Source: Kiritimatiellia bacterium
Lineage (GTDB): Bacteria; Verrucomicrobiota; Kiritimatiellia; SLAD01
Length of the DNA: 7,272 bases
Direction of reading: 5' to 3'
NCBI GenBank assembly: GCA_007127595.1
Contig: SKZA01000244.1
Span: forward strand, 1-7,272
The notes beneath the pieces are model-generated. The model did no database searches. It had not been told where the DNA came from and saw nothing but the letters and a program-made list of their open reading frames with translations. Shown here piece after piece: positions 1 through 5,646 of the stretch. Each line of letters begins with the position of its first letter. Position 1 is the stretch's first letter. Position numbers and translations under genes: made by a program.

Positions 1-125
1 AACCCACCCCGCCGGTCACCATGCGCTTCGCTTAGGTGACCGGCACCCCTCCCAGGAGAGGATAGGAATAAGAGCGAGGACGACGAAAGGAACATCCCCT
101 CCTTGGAGGGGACCGAGGGGTGGGT
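1..125. repeat. Composite inverted-repeat element (MITE/REP-like)
   Basis: Three nested palindromes are visible. ACCCACCCC at 2-10 pairs with GGGGTGGGT at 117-125, forming 9-base terminal inverted repeats. Inside them GCCGGTCACC (11-20) pairs perfectly with GGTGACCGGC (35-44) around a 14-base loop. TCCCCTCC (95-102) pairs perfectly with GGAGGGGA (105-112). A degenerate third C/G-rich hairpin lies at about 46-63. The central part (about 64-94) is unstructured and purine-rich. There is no coding potential. This architecture is that of a short non-autonomous repeat that folds as RNA or single-stranded DNA. The left end touches the window edge, so the element could extend further. Family assignment is inference. 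Confidence 0.6.
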
Positions 126-331
126 GAGAAACGTGCACCAAATACAAGAATATGACGGATTGTAGTACGGAGGGGAGGATTTAAACCCGCCTCCGTAAGA
201 CTACGGCGGGCAGGCAGAAGCTTGCAAAGGGGGCAAGATAATAGCTAAAAGCTATCATTCTGGCGAAGCATGCGCGAAGCCACAAATGAGTAATATCGTA
301 TAAACTATCATCCCCACCTCATGGCAGCATT
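126..331. other. Gene-free stretch with small palindromes
   Basis: No gene is supported here; with 1-125 it makes a gene-free stretch of 331 bases beyond the 3' end of the receptor gene. Two structures stand out. A hairpin lies at about 190-209, in which CCGTA (193-197) pairs with TACGG (202-206) and is flanked by CC/GG. A perfect 6-base inverted repeat, ATAGCT (241-246) and AGCTAT (250-255), has an AAA loop. No clear U-tract terminator for the minus-strand receptor gene was found between 331 and 240. The AT-rich 235-310 segment contrasts with the GC-rich DNA around it. Confidence 0.45.
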
Positions 332-2464
332 TTAGAAATGCCATTGCGCGGTCACGATCCAGTTCCGGCCGGGCTCGTTGACGCCGGACCCGTGGATGCG
401 ATAGTCCTCGTCGAACAGATTCTCGATCGACAAGGTCACAGTCAGGTCCCGCGTCGCCATGACGCCGGCGCGCAGCGCGGCTACGGCATAGCCGGGTGTG
501 CCGCCCGGCGGGATCCGTTGCGTGTCGCGCCGGTCGCCGTCCGATAACCGGTCGGCCTTGGCGGCAAAATCCCCCGCCGCTTCCAGCCAGTATGCACCGG
601 TGACATTCTGCCAGCGCACGCCGGCATGCGCCGTGGGCGGCATGACGCGGCTGATGTAGTCGCGTTCGCGGGTCTTTTCCCCGGCGCTGGTGAAGACATC
701 GGCCTTGCCTTCCTGCCACGATCCACTCAGCCAGGCGCTCCACTGCGGATGACCGCGCCAGCGCAACGAGGCTTCCGCGCCCTGCACATAGCCGTCGCCG
801 GCATTGGACTTGGTGACTTCCCGGAACCCGTCGCGCTCGCGACCGGTGGCGGTTTTGACGATCAGTCCGTCGATCTGCGTGTAATAATACCCGAGTTGAA
901 TGACCCAGTCGCGGGTGCGGCTTTTCCATCCGATTTCGTAGGTGAGAAATTCCTCGTTGTCGAGATCGGGTGCGGGGATTTCGATTTCATCACTGCGCGC
1001 CACACCGAAACTGGTCAGGTCATGAATCGTCGGCGCGCGGAACCCTTGTGATAGACCGGCATAGACCACATGCCGCCGATCGGCGGTTAGTGGCACCAGC
1101 AGGCGGGCCGAGCCCGTCAACGCATCCCATCGCTCGTCGAGCGAGATGGGTTCCCCGGTGGCCGGATCCTCGACCCGTCGCGCATCCGCGCGCGCATACG
1201 TGTAGCGCGCGCCCAACACCAGATCCGCGGCGCCATCCCAGAGCGTCACGGTGTTCTGGGCAAATGCCCCGGCCAGGTCATAGTCCGCATCCGCCGCCAG
1301 CGGCCCTTGCAAGCCGATACGGGTCAACGAGCCGTCCGCGTCATAGTCCCGGGCGAAGGAGGTGACCTGATCCCGATAATAGTCGGCCCCGTAGATGAGC
1401 GTGCCCCACGCGTGCGTGCTTTGCAGTTGCAGTCCGGCTCCGTAGCTTTCCACGTCGAAGCCGTCCACCGTGCGGCGTCCGTCGTTGCGAACGAGTTCCC
1501 GTTCCTCGTTGTGGGCGTGCCGCGACAACGTTATCTGCATCCGCTCAATGTGCGAAAATGGATCGTCGGCCTCGAGCCGGAGATACGTGAGATCGCGCCC
1601 TTGATCAAAACGGTGGACCTGTTCATCCCCGTGTTCCAACCCCTTCCAATCAATCTTCCCGAACACCGTACGGTGCGTTCGCCAGGCGTCTTCCTGGCGC
1701 ACCGACTGATGCGCCAGCGTCAAGGTCGCGTCCTCCGTGATGAAGTACTGAATCTTGCCGTCCGCCGCCCATTCGTCGTAGCCGGTCTTGCGTTGACGCC
1801 CGACCCGGCGTCCGCCCTGCACGTCGCCGAACTCCTTCCATGTGACCCCGCCGACCAGCCCGAGTTCGGGCATAAGCCGGGCGGCGGTGCTCCAGCGGCC
1901 GATATGCGACCGCTCCGCCGTGGCGCCGCGATACAGCAGGCTATTGTTCCATTCCGCCGCGCCCGTCCATTCCGGCGCTTCCGGGGTCAGGGCGTTCAAC
2001 ACGCCGCCCACGGCGTCGCTGCCGTACGGAACCGCGCCGGGCCCGAGCATCAGTTCGTAACGCTCGATTGAATAGGGATCGATCGTATTCCAGTACTGGT
2101 TGGGTCCGCTGCGAAAGGCGGTGTTGTTGAGGCGGATTTCATCGATCAAGGCCAGGGTCTGATAGCCCGTGAATCCGCGAATGTACGGAGACGTCTGCGC
2201 GTTTGATGTCTTCTGGATCATCACCGAGGGGACTTCGCGCAGCATATCCGCGGTGGTACGTCGCCCGAGTCGGTGCAAACCTTCCGCCGCGTCCACCGTG
2301 TACAGCGCCCAGGGTTCCGACTGCAGGTCGCGCGGGGAGCGCGACGCCGTTATGACCAGTTCCGGCAACGCCCATGCTTCCTCCTCAGGATTCGCTCCGC
2401 CGCATGGCGTCCAGCCCGTTAGAATCCCCGCCACACATGCACACACGCCGACCTGTCGCTTCAT
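332..2464 (-). CDS. TonB-dependent outer-membrane receptor
   Basis: This is an outer-membrane beta-barrel transporter (710 residues) that imports a scarce ligand using energy passed from the inner membrane by TonB-ExbB-ExbD. Residues 1 to about 24 form a Sec-type signal. A TonB-box-like segment, PELVITAS, lies at 34-41. The plug domain spans roughly 48-160 and includes IRGF (95-98) and the GPGAVPYGSDAVGGVLN stretch typical of plugs. The rest is the barrel, with SQGFRAPT and, near the end, NLFDEDYRIHGSGVNEPG, closing on a terminal aromatic Phe as expected for BAM-assembled barrels. The HGSG-NEPGRN ending is common in heme/hemoglobin- and cobalamin-type receptors, but the ligand is not established. 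The start at 2464 was preferred over an in-frame ATG 17 codons upstream (2515) because it has a strong ribosome-binding site and begins a signal peptide. The flavin-type lipoprotein gene lies 224 bases upstream on the same strand. Confidence 0.95.
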   Translation of the reverse strand: MKRQVGVCACVAGILTGWTPCGGANPEEEAWALPELVITASRSPRDLQSEPWALYTVDAAEGLHRLGRRTTADMLREVPSVMIQKTSNAQTSPYIRGFTGYQTLALIDEIRLNNTAFRSGPNQYWNTIDPYSIERYELMLGPGAVPYGSDAVGGVLNALTPEAPEWTGAAEWNNSLLYRGATAERSHIGRWSTAARLMPELGLVGGVTWKEFGDVQGGRRVGRQRKTGYDEWAADGKIQYFITEDATLTLAHQSVRQEDAWRTHRTVFGKIDWKGLEHGDEQVHRFDQGRDLTYLRLEADDPFSHIERMQITLSRHAHNEERELVRNDGRRTVDGFDVESYGAGLQLQSTHAWGTLIYGADYYRDQVTSFARDYDADGSLTRIGLQGPLAADADYDLAGAFAQNTVTLWDGAADLVLGARYTYARADARRVEDPATGEPISLDERWDALTGSARLLVPLTADRRHVVYAGLSQGFRAPTIHDLTSFGVARSDEIEIPAPDLDNEEFLTYEIGWKSRTRDWVIQLGYYYTQIDGLIVKTATGRERDGFREVTKSNAGDGYVQGAEASLRWRGHPQWSAWLSGSWQEGKADVFTSAGEKTRERDYISRVMPPTAHAGVRWQNVTGAYWLEAAGDFAAKADRLSDGDRRDTQRIPPGGTPGYAVAALRAGVMATRDLTVTLSIENLFDEDYRIHGSGVNEPGRNWIVTAQWHF

Positions 2465-2471
2465 CAACCTG

Positions 2472-2478
2472 TCTCCTT
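2472..2478 (-). promoter_or_regulatory. Ribosome-binding site fixing the receptor start
   Basis: On the minus strand AAGGAGA lies 7 bases before the ATG at 2464. It supports the shorter 710-residue protein over the 727-residue reading that begins at 2515. Confidence 0.75.
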
Positions 2479-2543
2479 CAAGAAAGTGATCTCGTTGAAG
2501 CGGTGCATTGTGCATGGGCGGCGGCCTATTGTCTATTTCAAGT

Positions 2544-2617
2544 CATCTCGACCGGAGTCCCGCACCTACTCGCCGAGAATATGGGCGGGACGGAGCGGAG
2601 ACATCTCGATCTTCGCC
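2544..2617. repeat. Dispersed structured repeat, copy 1
   Basis: CATCTCGACCGGAGTCCCG (2544-2562) and GGGACGGAGCGGAGA (2587-2601) recur in the same order and orientation at 3465-3483 and 3494-3508. The central 24 bases differ from the 10 bases of the other copy. In this copy GTCCCGC (2557-2563) pairs with GCGGGAC (2585-2591), a 7-base perfect stem. It lies between the lipoprotein gene and the receptor gene, so it would fall in the receptor's 5' leader or in an intercistronic region. It is probably a REP-like intergenic element; that assignment is inference, and no transposase is present here. Confidence 0.7.
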
Positions 2618-2688
2618 AGCCACCGACAAACACACTACTTTTCCAAGGAGGGAAGATGAGGTCGAAGTAGGTTCTCTCTGGGTCACCC

Positions 2689-3150
2689 CTAATACCGGTA
2701 CACCCCTTTTTGCAGGGCGTCGCGGAATGCGGCGAGAATCTTGCCCGACCGGATGGTGGCTCCACTGTAACCATCCACTTCCGTTTGCACAATGGGACCG
2801 GGCTCGTACAGGTCCGTCAAATGATCCGCCAACCGTTTGCCGACCAGATATTGCAGCGCTTCGTCGTATTGCCGGATGACGGAACGATAGGGCTCCTGGT
2901 CCGTGGTCCAATCGTACGCCGGCACGATACCCACCAGATGCCGAAACTCCGCCTGGGTCACCACGCCGTCTTCGAGCGTGAATTGCACATTGACCTGGAT
3001 CAACCCCCGATCAATGAAGCTTCCCCGATAAGTCCCGTCTTCGTGCCGGTAGTGTTCGATATTCACGAACGGTTCTTGTTTTGCGCACGCCACGATGAAG
3101 AGCGCGCACCCCAGCATGGCCAAGTTTATTCGCAGGCGGTATGTCTTCAT
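2689..3150 (-). CDS. FMN-binding domain lipoprotein
   Basis: This is a 153-residue periplasm-facing lipoprotein with a single FMN-binding (PF04205-type) domain. An N-terminal basic and hydrophobic signal ends in the lipobox I-V-A-C, so Cys22 would be lipidated. The domain fills the rest, with a YRGSF strand at 41-45 and the motif DGYSGATIRS at 126-135. In NqrC/RnfG-like proteins the Thr of such an S-G-A-T motif carries FMN through a phosphoester bond made by the flavin transferase ApbE; here that would be Thr132. No ApbE gene is in the window. The protein is short, essentially one domain on a lipid anchor, which fits a small electron carrier. The start has AAAGGA 7 bases upstream. Its ATG overlaps by four bases (ATGA) the stop of an apparently truncated upstream gene. 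The receptor gene follows downstream, suggesting redox handling of an imported metal or heme (inference). Confidence 0.9.
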   Translation of the reverse strand: MKTYRLRINLAMLGCALFIVACAKQEPFVNIEHYRHEDGTYRGSFIDRGLIQVNVQFTLEDGVVTQAEFRHLVGIVPAYDWTTDQEPYRSVIRQYDEALQYLVGKRLADHLTDLYEPGPIVQTEVDGYSGATIRSGKILAAFRDALQKGVYRY

Positions 3151-3293
3151 TGGGTTTTCCTTTCGTCCAGCTTGCCGTATGCATCAAAACTATTGCGCAG
3201 GGAAAGCTGAATCGCAAGCAACACGGTCAGACCAAAGCGCACAAAGTCCGATGAGGTAAAGCTATCACCAGAGAGCGGCGTCAAACGTATGCT
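3147..3293 (-). pseudogene. Possible 3' remnant of a truncated gene
   Basis: This is an open frame of 48 codons between an in-frame TGA (3296-3294) and a TGA (3149-3147) that overlaps the lipoprotein ATG as ATGA, a classic translational-coupling arrangement. The translated tail has a hydrophobic stretch, FGLTVLLAIQLSL, then a charged end, DAYGKLDERKTQ, with amino-acid use that looks protein-like. No ATG start and no ribosome-binding site are visible; only TTG (3284) and GTG (3242) are available. Upstream of 3297 the frame gives unrelated sequence with more stops, and then the repeat begins. The simplest reading is the C-terminus of a membrane-associated protein whose 5' part was lost or replaced. 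It could instead be a small real gene with a GTG start, or chance. I do not recognise the family. Confidence 0.35.
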
Positions 3294-3390
3294 TCAAATA
3301 AGAAAGGGCTGTGCCTCGACTGATGGTTCCAGCCGGGTAATGCCCTAAGCAGGCCCTCAGCGTCCGGTCGTTCGGGCGGCATCCGGTGAA

Positions 3391-3526
3391 GTCATGAGAT
3401 GTCTCGATCCTCCTTCGGAGGCCTCGACATGACCATCCTTTTCTTCTTCCCGCCTGTTCTTCGCCATCTCGACCGGAGTCCCGAGCTTGTCGAGGGACGG
3501 AGCGGAGAGATCCCGGTCCTCGCCGG
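3391..3526. repeat. Dispersed structured repeat, copy 2, with adjacent hairpin
   Basis: This lies just downstream of the transglutaminase-like gene's stop codon. The left part is a hairpin: CCTCC (3409-3413), a TTC loop, GGAGG (3417-3421), with ATGT (3399-3402) and ACAT (3427-3430) closing the outer stem. After a pyrimidine-rich spacer (3433-3461), the right part (3465-3508) repeats the two conserved blocks of the copy at 2544-2601; GTCCC and GGGAC again form the inner stem. With the truncated frame at 3147-3293, it accounts for most of the 441-base gap between the lipoprotein and transglutaminase genes. The remaining piece, 3294-3390, holds no gene I can support. Confidence 0.65.
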
Positions 3527-3591
3527 CCTGCGCAAAGTAAATCCGCGCCCGGGAACGCCGAGCCCCAGCACGGCATGCACCCTCCGCTCGC

Positions 3592-4437
3592 TCATGGCGC
3601 TTCCGAAATCCTCAAGCGCGTTGTCAAACGACTGGGAATCTGCCGTTCGCCGTAGTAGGTGCCGCTGACGGGGGCGATGTCTTCCGGCGTCAATCCGGCC
3701 GCTGCGGGAATCGCGTGATGGTCGCAAAACACGCCGTTGGTCGGGTCCAACGCAAGCCAACCTGCGCCGGGCAGATACGCTTCGACCCAGGCGTGCATGG
3801 CATTGTCGGCCACGCGACGCGTCAATGCCGGCTCCTCCCAGAGATAGCCGCTTACGAGTCGGGCTCCCACGCCGTTTTGCCGGAGGGCCTCCGCCAGAAG
3901 GGCCATGAAGTCGCGACAGGATCCGATGCGTCGATCCAGCAAGAGTTCCGGTGGCAATGGCGCGCCTTCATCGCGGCGCTCGTACCCGATTTCATCGTTC
4001 ATCCAGCGCAGCATCGTTATCAGCGTTTCGACCGTCGGCCGGGCCGGCTCCGGCGCAAGCGGCGCGGGCAACGGGGTGGCAAACGCGGTCATGAGGTGCG
4101 GCGCCAAGAGGGCGGTTTCCGCGTCCGAATACACCGGCGGCAACGTGAGCGCGTGCGTATCGAGCAGGAAATCCAGCGGATTTCGCGGAGTCACCTCGAT
4201 CACGGCGTCCAGCGTGACCTCAAAGCGGTGCGCGTCCGTCGGGAAGAAACAATAAGCCGTCTCGTTGTCGTGCAGGTCGCGCTGGAATTGAACGCTCGCG
4301 CCGCCCCCGCAGTGGAAAGTCTGTTCGATCACGCGCGTGAACATGTCGCGTCGGGGGAACACGCGGATGATGTGCGGGGACAGCGACACCCGTTCGTCGT
4401 ATTCGTAGGTCGCTTGATAATCAATACGTATCTTCAT
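3592..4437 (-). CDS. Transglutaminase-like cysteine protease-fold protein
   Basis: This 281-residue protein has the two-part layout of bacterial transglutaminase-like proteins: an N-terminal beta domain (PF08379-type, about 1-85, opening with MKIRIDYQATYEYDERVSLS) and the papain-like core (PF01841-type, about 135-235). The catalytic triad is intact: Cys174 in GSCRDFM, His215 in AMHAWVEAY and Asp231 in LDPTNG. No signal peptide is seen, so it should be cytoplasmic. Relatives are thought to act as peptidases or amidases rather than true transglutaminases, and the substrate is unknown. Such genes often sit beside an alpha-E domain protein and an ATP-grasp-like protein, but neither is present here. 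The start at 4437 opens the expected N-terminal strand; its ribosome-binding site is weak, only a G-run about 11 bases upstream. It is transcribed divergently from the RRM gene, and its 3' end abuts the repeat at 3391-3526. Confidence 0.94.
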   Translation of the reverse strand: MKIRIDYQATYEYDERVSLSPHIIRVFPRRDMFTRVIEQTFHCGGGASVQFQRDLHDNETAYCFFPTDAHRFEVTLDAVIEVTPRNPLDFLLDTHALTLPPVYSDAETALLAPHLMTAFATPLPAPLAPEPARPTVETLITMLRWMNDEIGYERRDEGAPLPPELLLDRRIGSCRDFMALLAEALRQNGVGARLVSGYLWEEPALTRRVADNAMHAWVEAYLPGAGWLALDPTNGVFCDHHAIPAAAGLTPEDIAPVSGTYYGERQIPSRLTTRLRISEAP

Positions 4438-4880
4438 GGTATGCGAGTCCCCCCACCGCGTTCTCGAAGGGTATCATGACCTCGAAAGCGCGGAAAGGAT
4501 TAACCCGCATTAAGCAACGCGAACCTATCCCAAACCCTTTCGGCGCCGCGTAAACGCGGGCCCTACAATCGGATCTATTGAGCTTTTTGCGGGCCGCCGC
4601 TCACGGCGTGCCGAGATATCGTGGTCTTGGGATAGATTCCAGCCGCGGTAGACTCCGAAAGCTCAGCGGGCGGTCAAAAAGAGTAACCCCCAAAATACCT
4701 ATATTTGGTGATTGCTTTTCCCCACCGGGCCGTCATGCTGTGCGCTGTCTTGTAGAGAGTTGTTCAGTGAGTTGGTAGGTTGCCTTTTACCTGCGAGTGC
4801 ATGGTGTCTGTCGATCTGAAACCCGAACGAGTCGGGAACAGTCACGGAAATCTCCCCACAGCAGAAAGAGGATACGTAAT
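4438..4880. other. Divergent intergenic region with inverted repeats
   Basis: This 443-base gap separates two divergent genes, so it must hold promoters for both, but I could not place a convincing -35/-10 pair. A perfect hairpin, CCGCG (4546-4550), TAAA loop, CGCGG (4555-4559), is followed by GGCCC. A separated 9-base inverted repeat pairs CTATCCCAA (4525-4533) with TTGGGATAG (4627-4635), enclosing that hairpin. A short AT-rich palindrome (about 4690-4708, CCAAA/TTTGG) contains a TATATT that could serve as a -10 box. A leader hairpin lies close to the RRM gene. No tRNA or known riboswitch was recognised, and the short open frames here do not look coding. Confidence 0.5.
4822..4836 (+). promoter_or_regulatory. 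Hairpin in the RRM gene leader
   Basis: CCCGA (4822-4826) pairs with TCGGG (4832-4836) around a 5-base loop, ending 44 bases before the RRM start codon. It would form in the 5' untranslated RNA. A role in stability or autoregulation by the encoded protein is speculation. Confidence 0.35.
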
Positions 4881-5195
4881 ATGGCCACCAAGCTATATGT
4901 AGGCAACCTGTCGTTCGATACCACCGAAAGCGATCTTCGCAATCTGTTCGAATCGTGCGGTTCGGTTACCAGTTGCAACCTGATCACCGACAAGTTCACG
5001 GGCAAATCCCGCGGCTTTGCGTTCGTTGAAATGTCCGCCCCGGCGGAAGCCGAAAAGGCCATCGCCGAATTGCACAGCAAGGATTGCGACGGACGCCCGT
5101 TGACCGTCAACGAAGCCAAACCCCGCGAAGACCGTCCGCGCGGCGGCGGCGGAGGGGGCTACGGCGGCGGTGGCGGCAACCGCAATCGCTATTGA
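4881..5195 (+). CDS. RRM-domain RNA-binding protein, glycine-rich tail
   Basis: This 104-residue cytoplasmic protein has one RNA recognition motif and a short Gly-rich tail, the same build as cyanobacterial Rbp proteins and similar proteins in many other bacteria. RNP2 is LYVGNL (5-10) and RNP1 is RGFAFVEM (44-51), so the aromatic residues that stack on RNA bases (Tyr6, Phe45, Phe47) are all present. The RRM ends near residue 80 and is followed by a basic linker, then Gly-rich residues (88-99) and NRNRY. Family members bind single-stranded RNA and are often linked to cold or stress responses; the RNA target here is unknown. The start at 4881 has AAAGAGGA (4865-4872) 8 bases upstream and begins directly at the first beta strand; the longer in-frame start at 4797 would add a basic, non-domain extension. 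It is a single-gene unit, closed by a strong terminator 16 bases downstream. Confidence 0.96.
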   Translation: MATKLYVGNLSFDTTESDLRNLFESCGSVTSCNLITDKFTGKSRGFAFVEMSAPAEAEKAIAELHSKDCDGRPLTVNEAKPREDRPRGGGGGGYGGGGGNRNRY

Positions 5196-5211
5196 TCGGA
5201 CCTAGAAGACC

Positions 5212-5260
5212 AGGGACGAGGGAGCGGGGATGAAGCCCGACCCCTCGTCCCTTTCTTTTT
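5212..5260 (+). terminator. Intrinsic terminator of the RRM gene
   Basis: AGGGACGAGGG (5212-5222) pairs perfectly over 11 bases with CCCTCGTCCCT (5242-5252). A possible inner CGGG/CCCG stem sits in the loop. TTCTTTTT follows at once (5253-5260). It begins 16 bases after the RRM stop codon. Confidence 0.92.
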
Positions 5261-5270
5261 GTGATCCCAC

Positions 5271-5462
5271 GTGTACGATCAGTGGAGCAGCGCCAATGCG
5301 CACGGTGCGGCTGAACCCTTCGTCGATTACGCGCGCTGGACCCGCCTTATCGCATGGGACGATCCGGGCTCGTCGGACGGTCCGGGCGGAGAGGCCGGTC
5401 GGGACGCATGGGCCGAGTCGCTTGTCCGGAACGCTCCACTCGAAGCGGACGAACTGGCATAG
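5271..5462 (+). CDS. Hypothetical small protein (63 residues), doubtful
   Basis: This open frame starts at GTG (5271), 10 bases after the RRM terminator, and ends with TAG at 5460-5462. The product would be acidic and rich in Trp, Asp, Gly and Ala, with segments such as RWTRLIAWDDPGSSDG and AWAESLVRNAPLEADELA. I see no signal peptide, membrane segment or known motif. Codon third positions are GC-rich, like the real genes around it, which is the main argument for it. Against it, there is no ribosome-binding site before the GTG and the frame opens right after a stop at 5262, so it might be the remnant of a longer gene or chance. If it is expressed, it would be followed after 13 bases by the 56-codon frame at 5476. 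Confidence 0.3.
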   Translation: MYDQWSSANAHGAAEPFVDYARWTRLIAWDDPGSSDGPGGEAGRDAWAESLVRNAPLEADELA

Positions 5463-5475
5463 GGGAACAGACACC

Positions 5476-5646
5476 ATGCCGTACAGAATGTGCAAGACTC
5501 TCCTATCGTTCCTGGGCGGGGGTGGCGCTCGGCTGTCACTGCCACCCCCTGTTTCTTCCCATGGTCCTCCTTCTTTTTCCTTCCATCCCGCGGCGCTGGG
5601 CGTTTATCTTGGACGGCACATTCAGCAAGAGAAGGTACCCAGCTAA
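5476..5646 (+). CDS. Hypothetical 56-residue frame upstream of the epimerase
   Basis: This small frame begins with ATG at 5476, has AGGGGA (5461-5466) 9 bases upstream, and ends in TAA that shares its last base with the epimerase ATG (TAATG at 5644-5648). Those two features are what a translated, coupled leader gene would show. The product itself is unremarkable: a short basic and hydrophobic start (MPYRMCKTLLSFLGGGG), then Pro- and Ser-rich sequence ending in HIQQEKVPS. A 9-base stem lies inside the frame and forces part of its sequence (the GGGG and PPP runs). It could be a leader peptide, a small unknown protein, or an accident of the untranslated leader. Confidence 0.25.
   Translation: MPYRMCKTLLSFLGGGGARLSLPPPVSSHGPPSFSFHPAALGVYLGRHIQQEKVPS
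5518..5560 (+). terminator. Terminator-like or attenuator-like hairpin before the epimerase
   Basis: GGGGGTGGC (5518-5526) pairs perfectly with GCCACCCCC (5541-5549) around a 14-base loop. GTTTCTTCCC follows, a poor T-tract, and a longer pyrimidine-rich run continues to about 5588. It could end a transcript from the small frame at 5271, or act as an attenuator about 96 bases before the epimerase start. The T-tract is too weak to call it a terminator with confidence. Confidence 0.45.

Noticed and set aside
237..258. AT-rich palindrome resembling a Fur-type operator
   Set aside because: It has GATA/TATC edges but poor agreement with the Fur consensus, and it lies beyond the 3' end of the receptor gene, not at a promoter. 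It is better described as a simple inverted repeat.
1307..2071. Long plus-strand open frame (254 codons) inside the receptor gene
   Set aside because: It lies antisense to a clearly recognisable TonB-dependent receptor and has no domain of its own; GC-rich codon use on one strand often opens such frames on the other.
2465..2688. Possible cobalamin or other riboswitch upstream of the receptor
   Set aside because: No B12-box-like sequence or other known aptamer core was seen on the minus strand; the gap is largely explained by the dispersed repeat.
3715..4479. Plus-strand open frame of 254 codons opposite the transglutaminase-like gene
   Set aside because: Its Arg/His/Gln-rich product has no recognisable motif, while the minus strand carries an intact Cys-His-Asp triad in the expected order.
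4597..4680. Possible tRNA or small structured RNA in the divergent gap
   Set aside because: There is no T-arm consensus, acceptor-stem pairing or anticodon arm that fits a tRNA.
5202..5495. Minus-strand open frame of 97 codons after the RRM gene
   Set aside because: It runs through the RRM gene's terminator, has no ribosome-binding site that I can see, and gives no recognisable protein.
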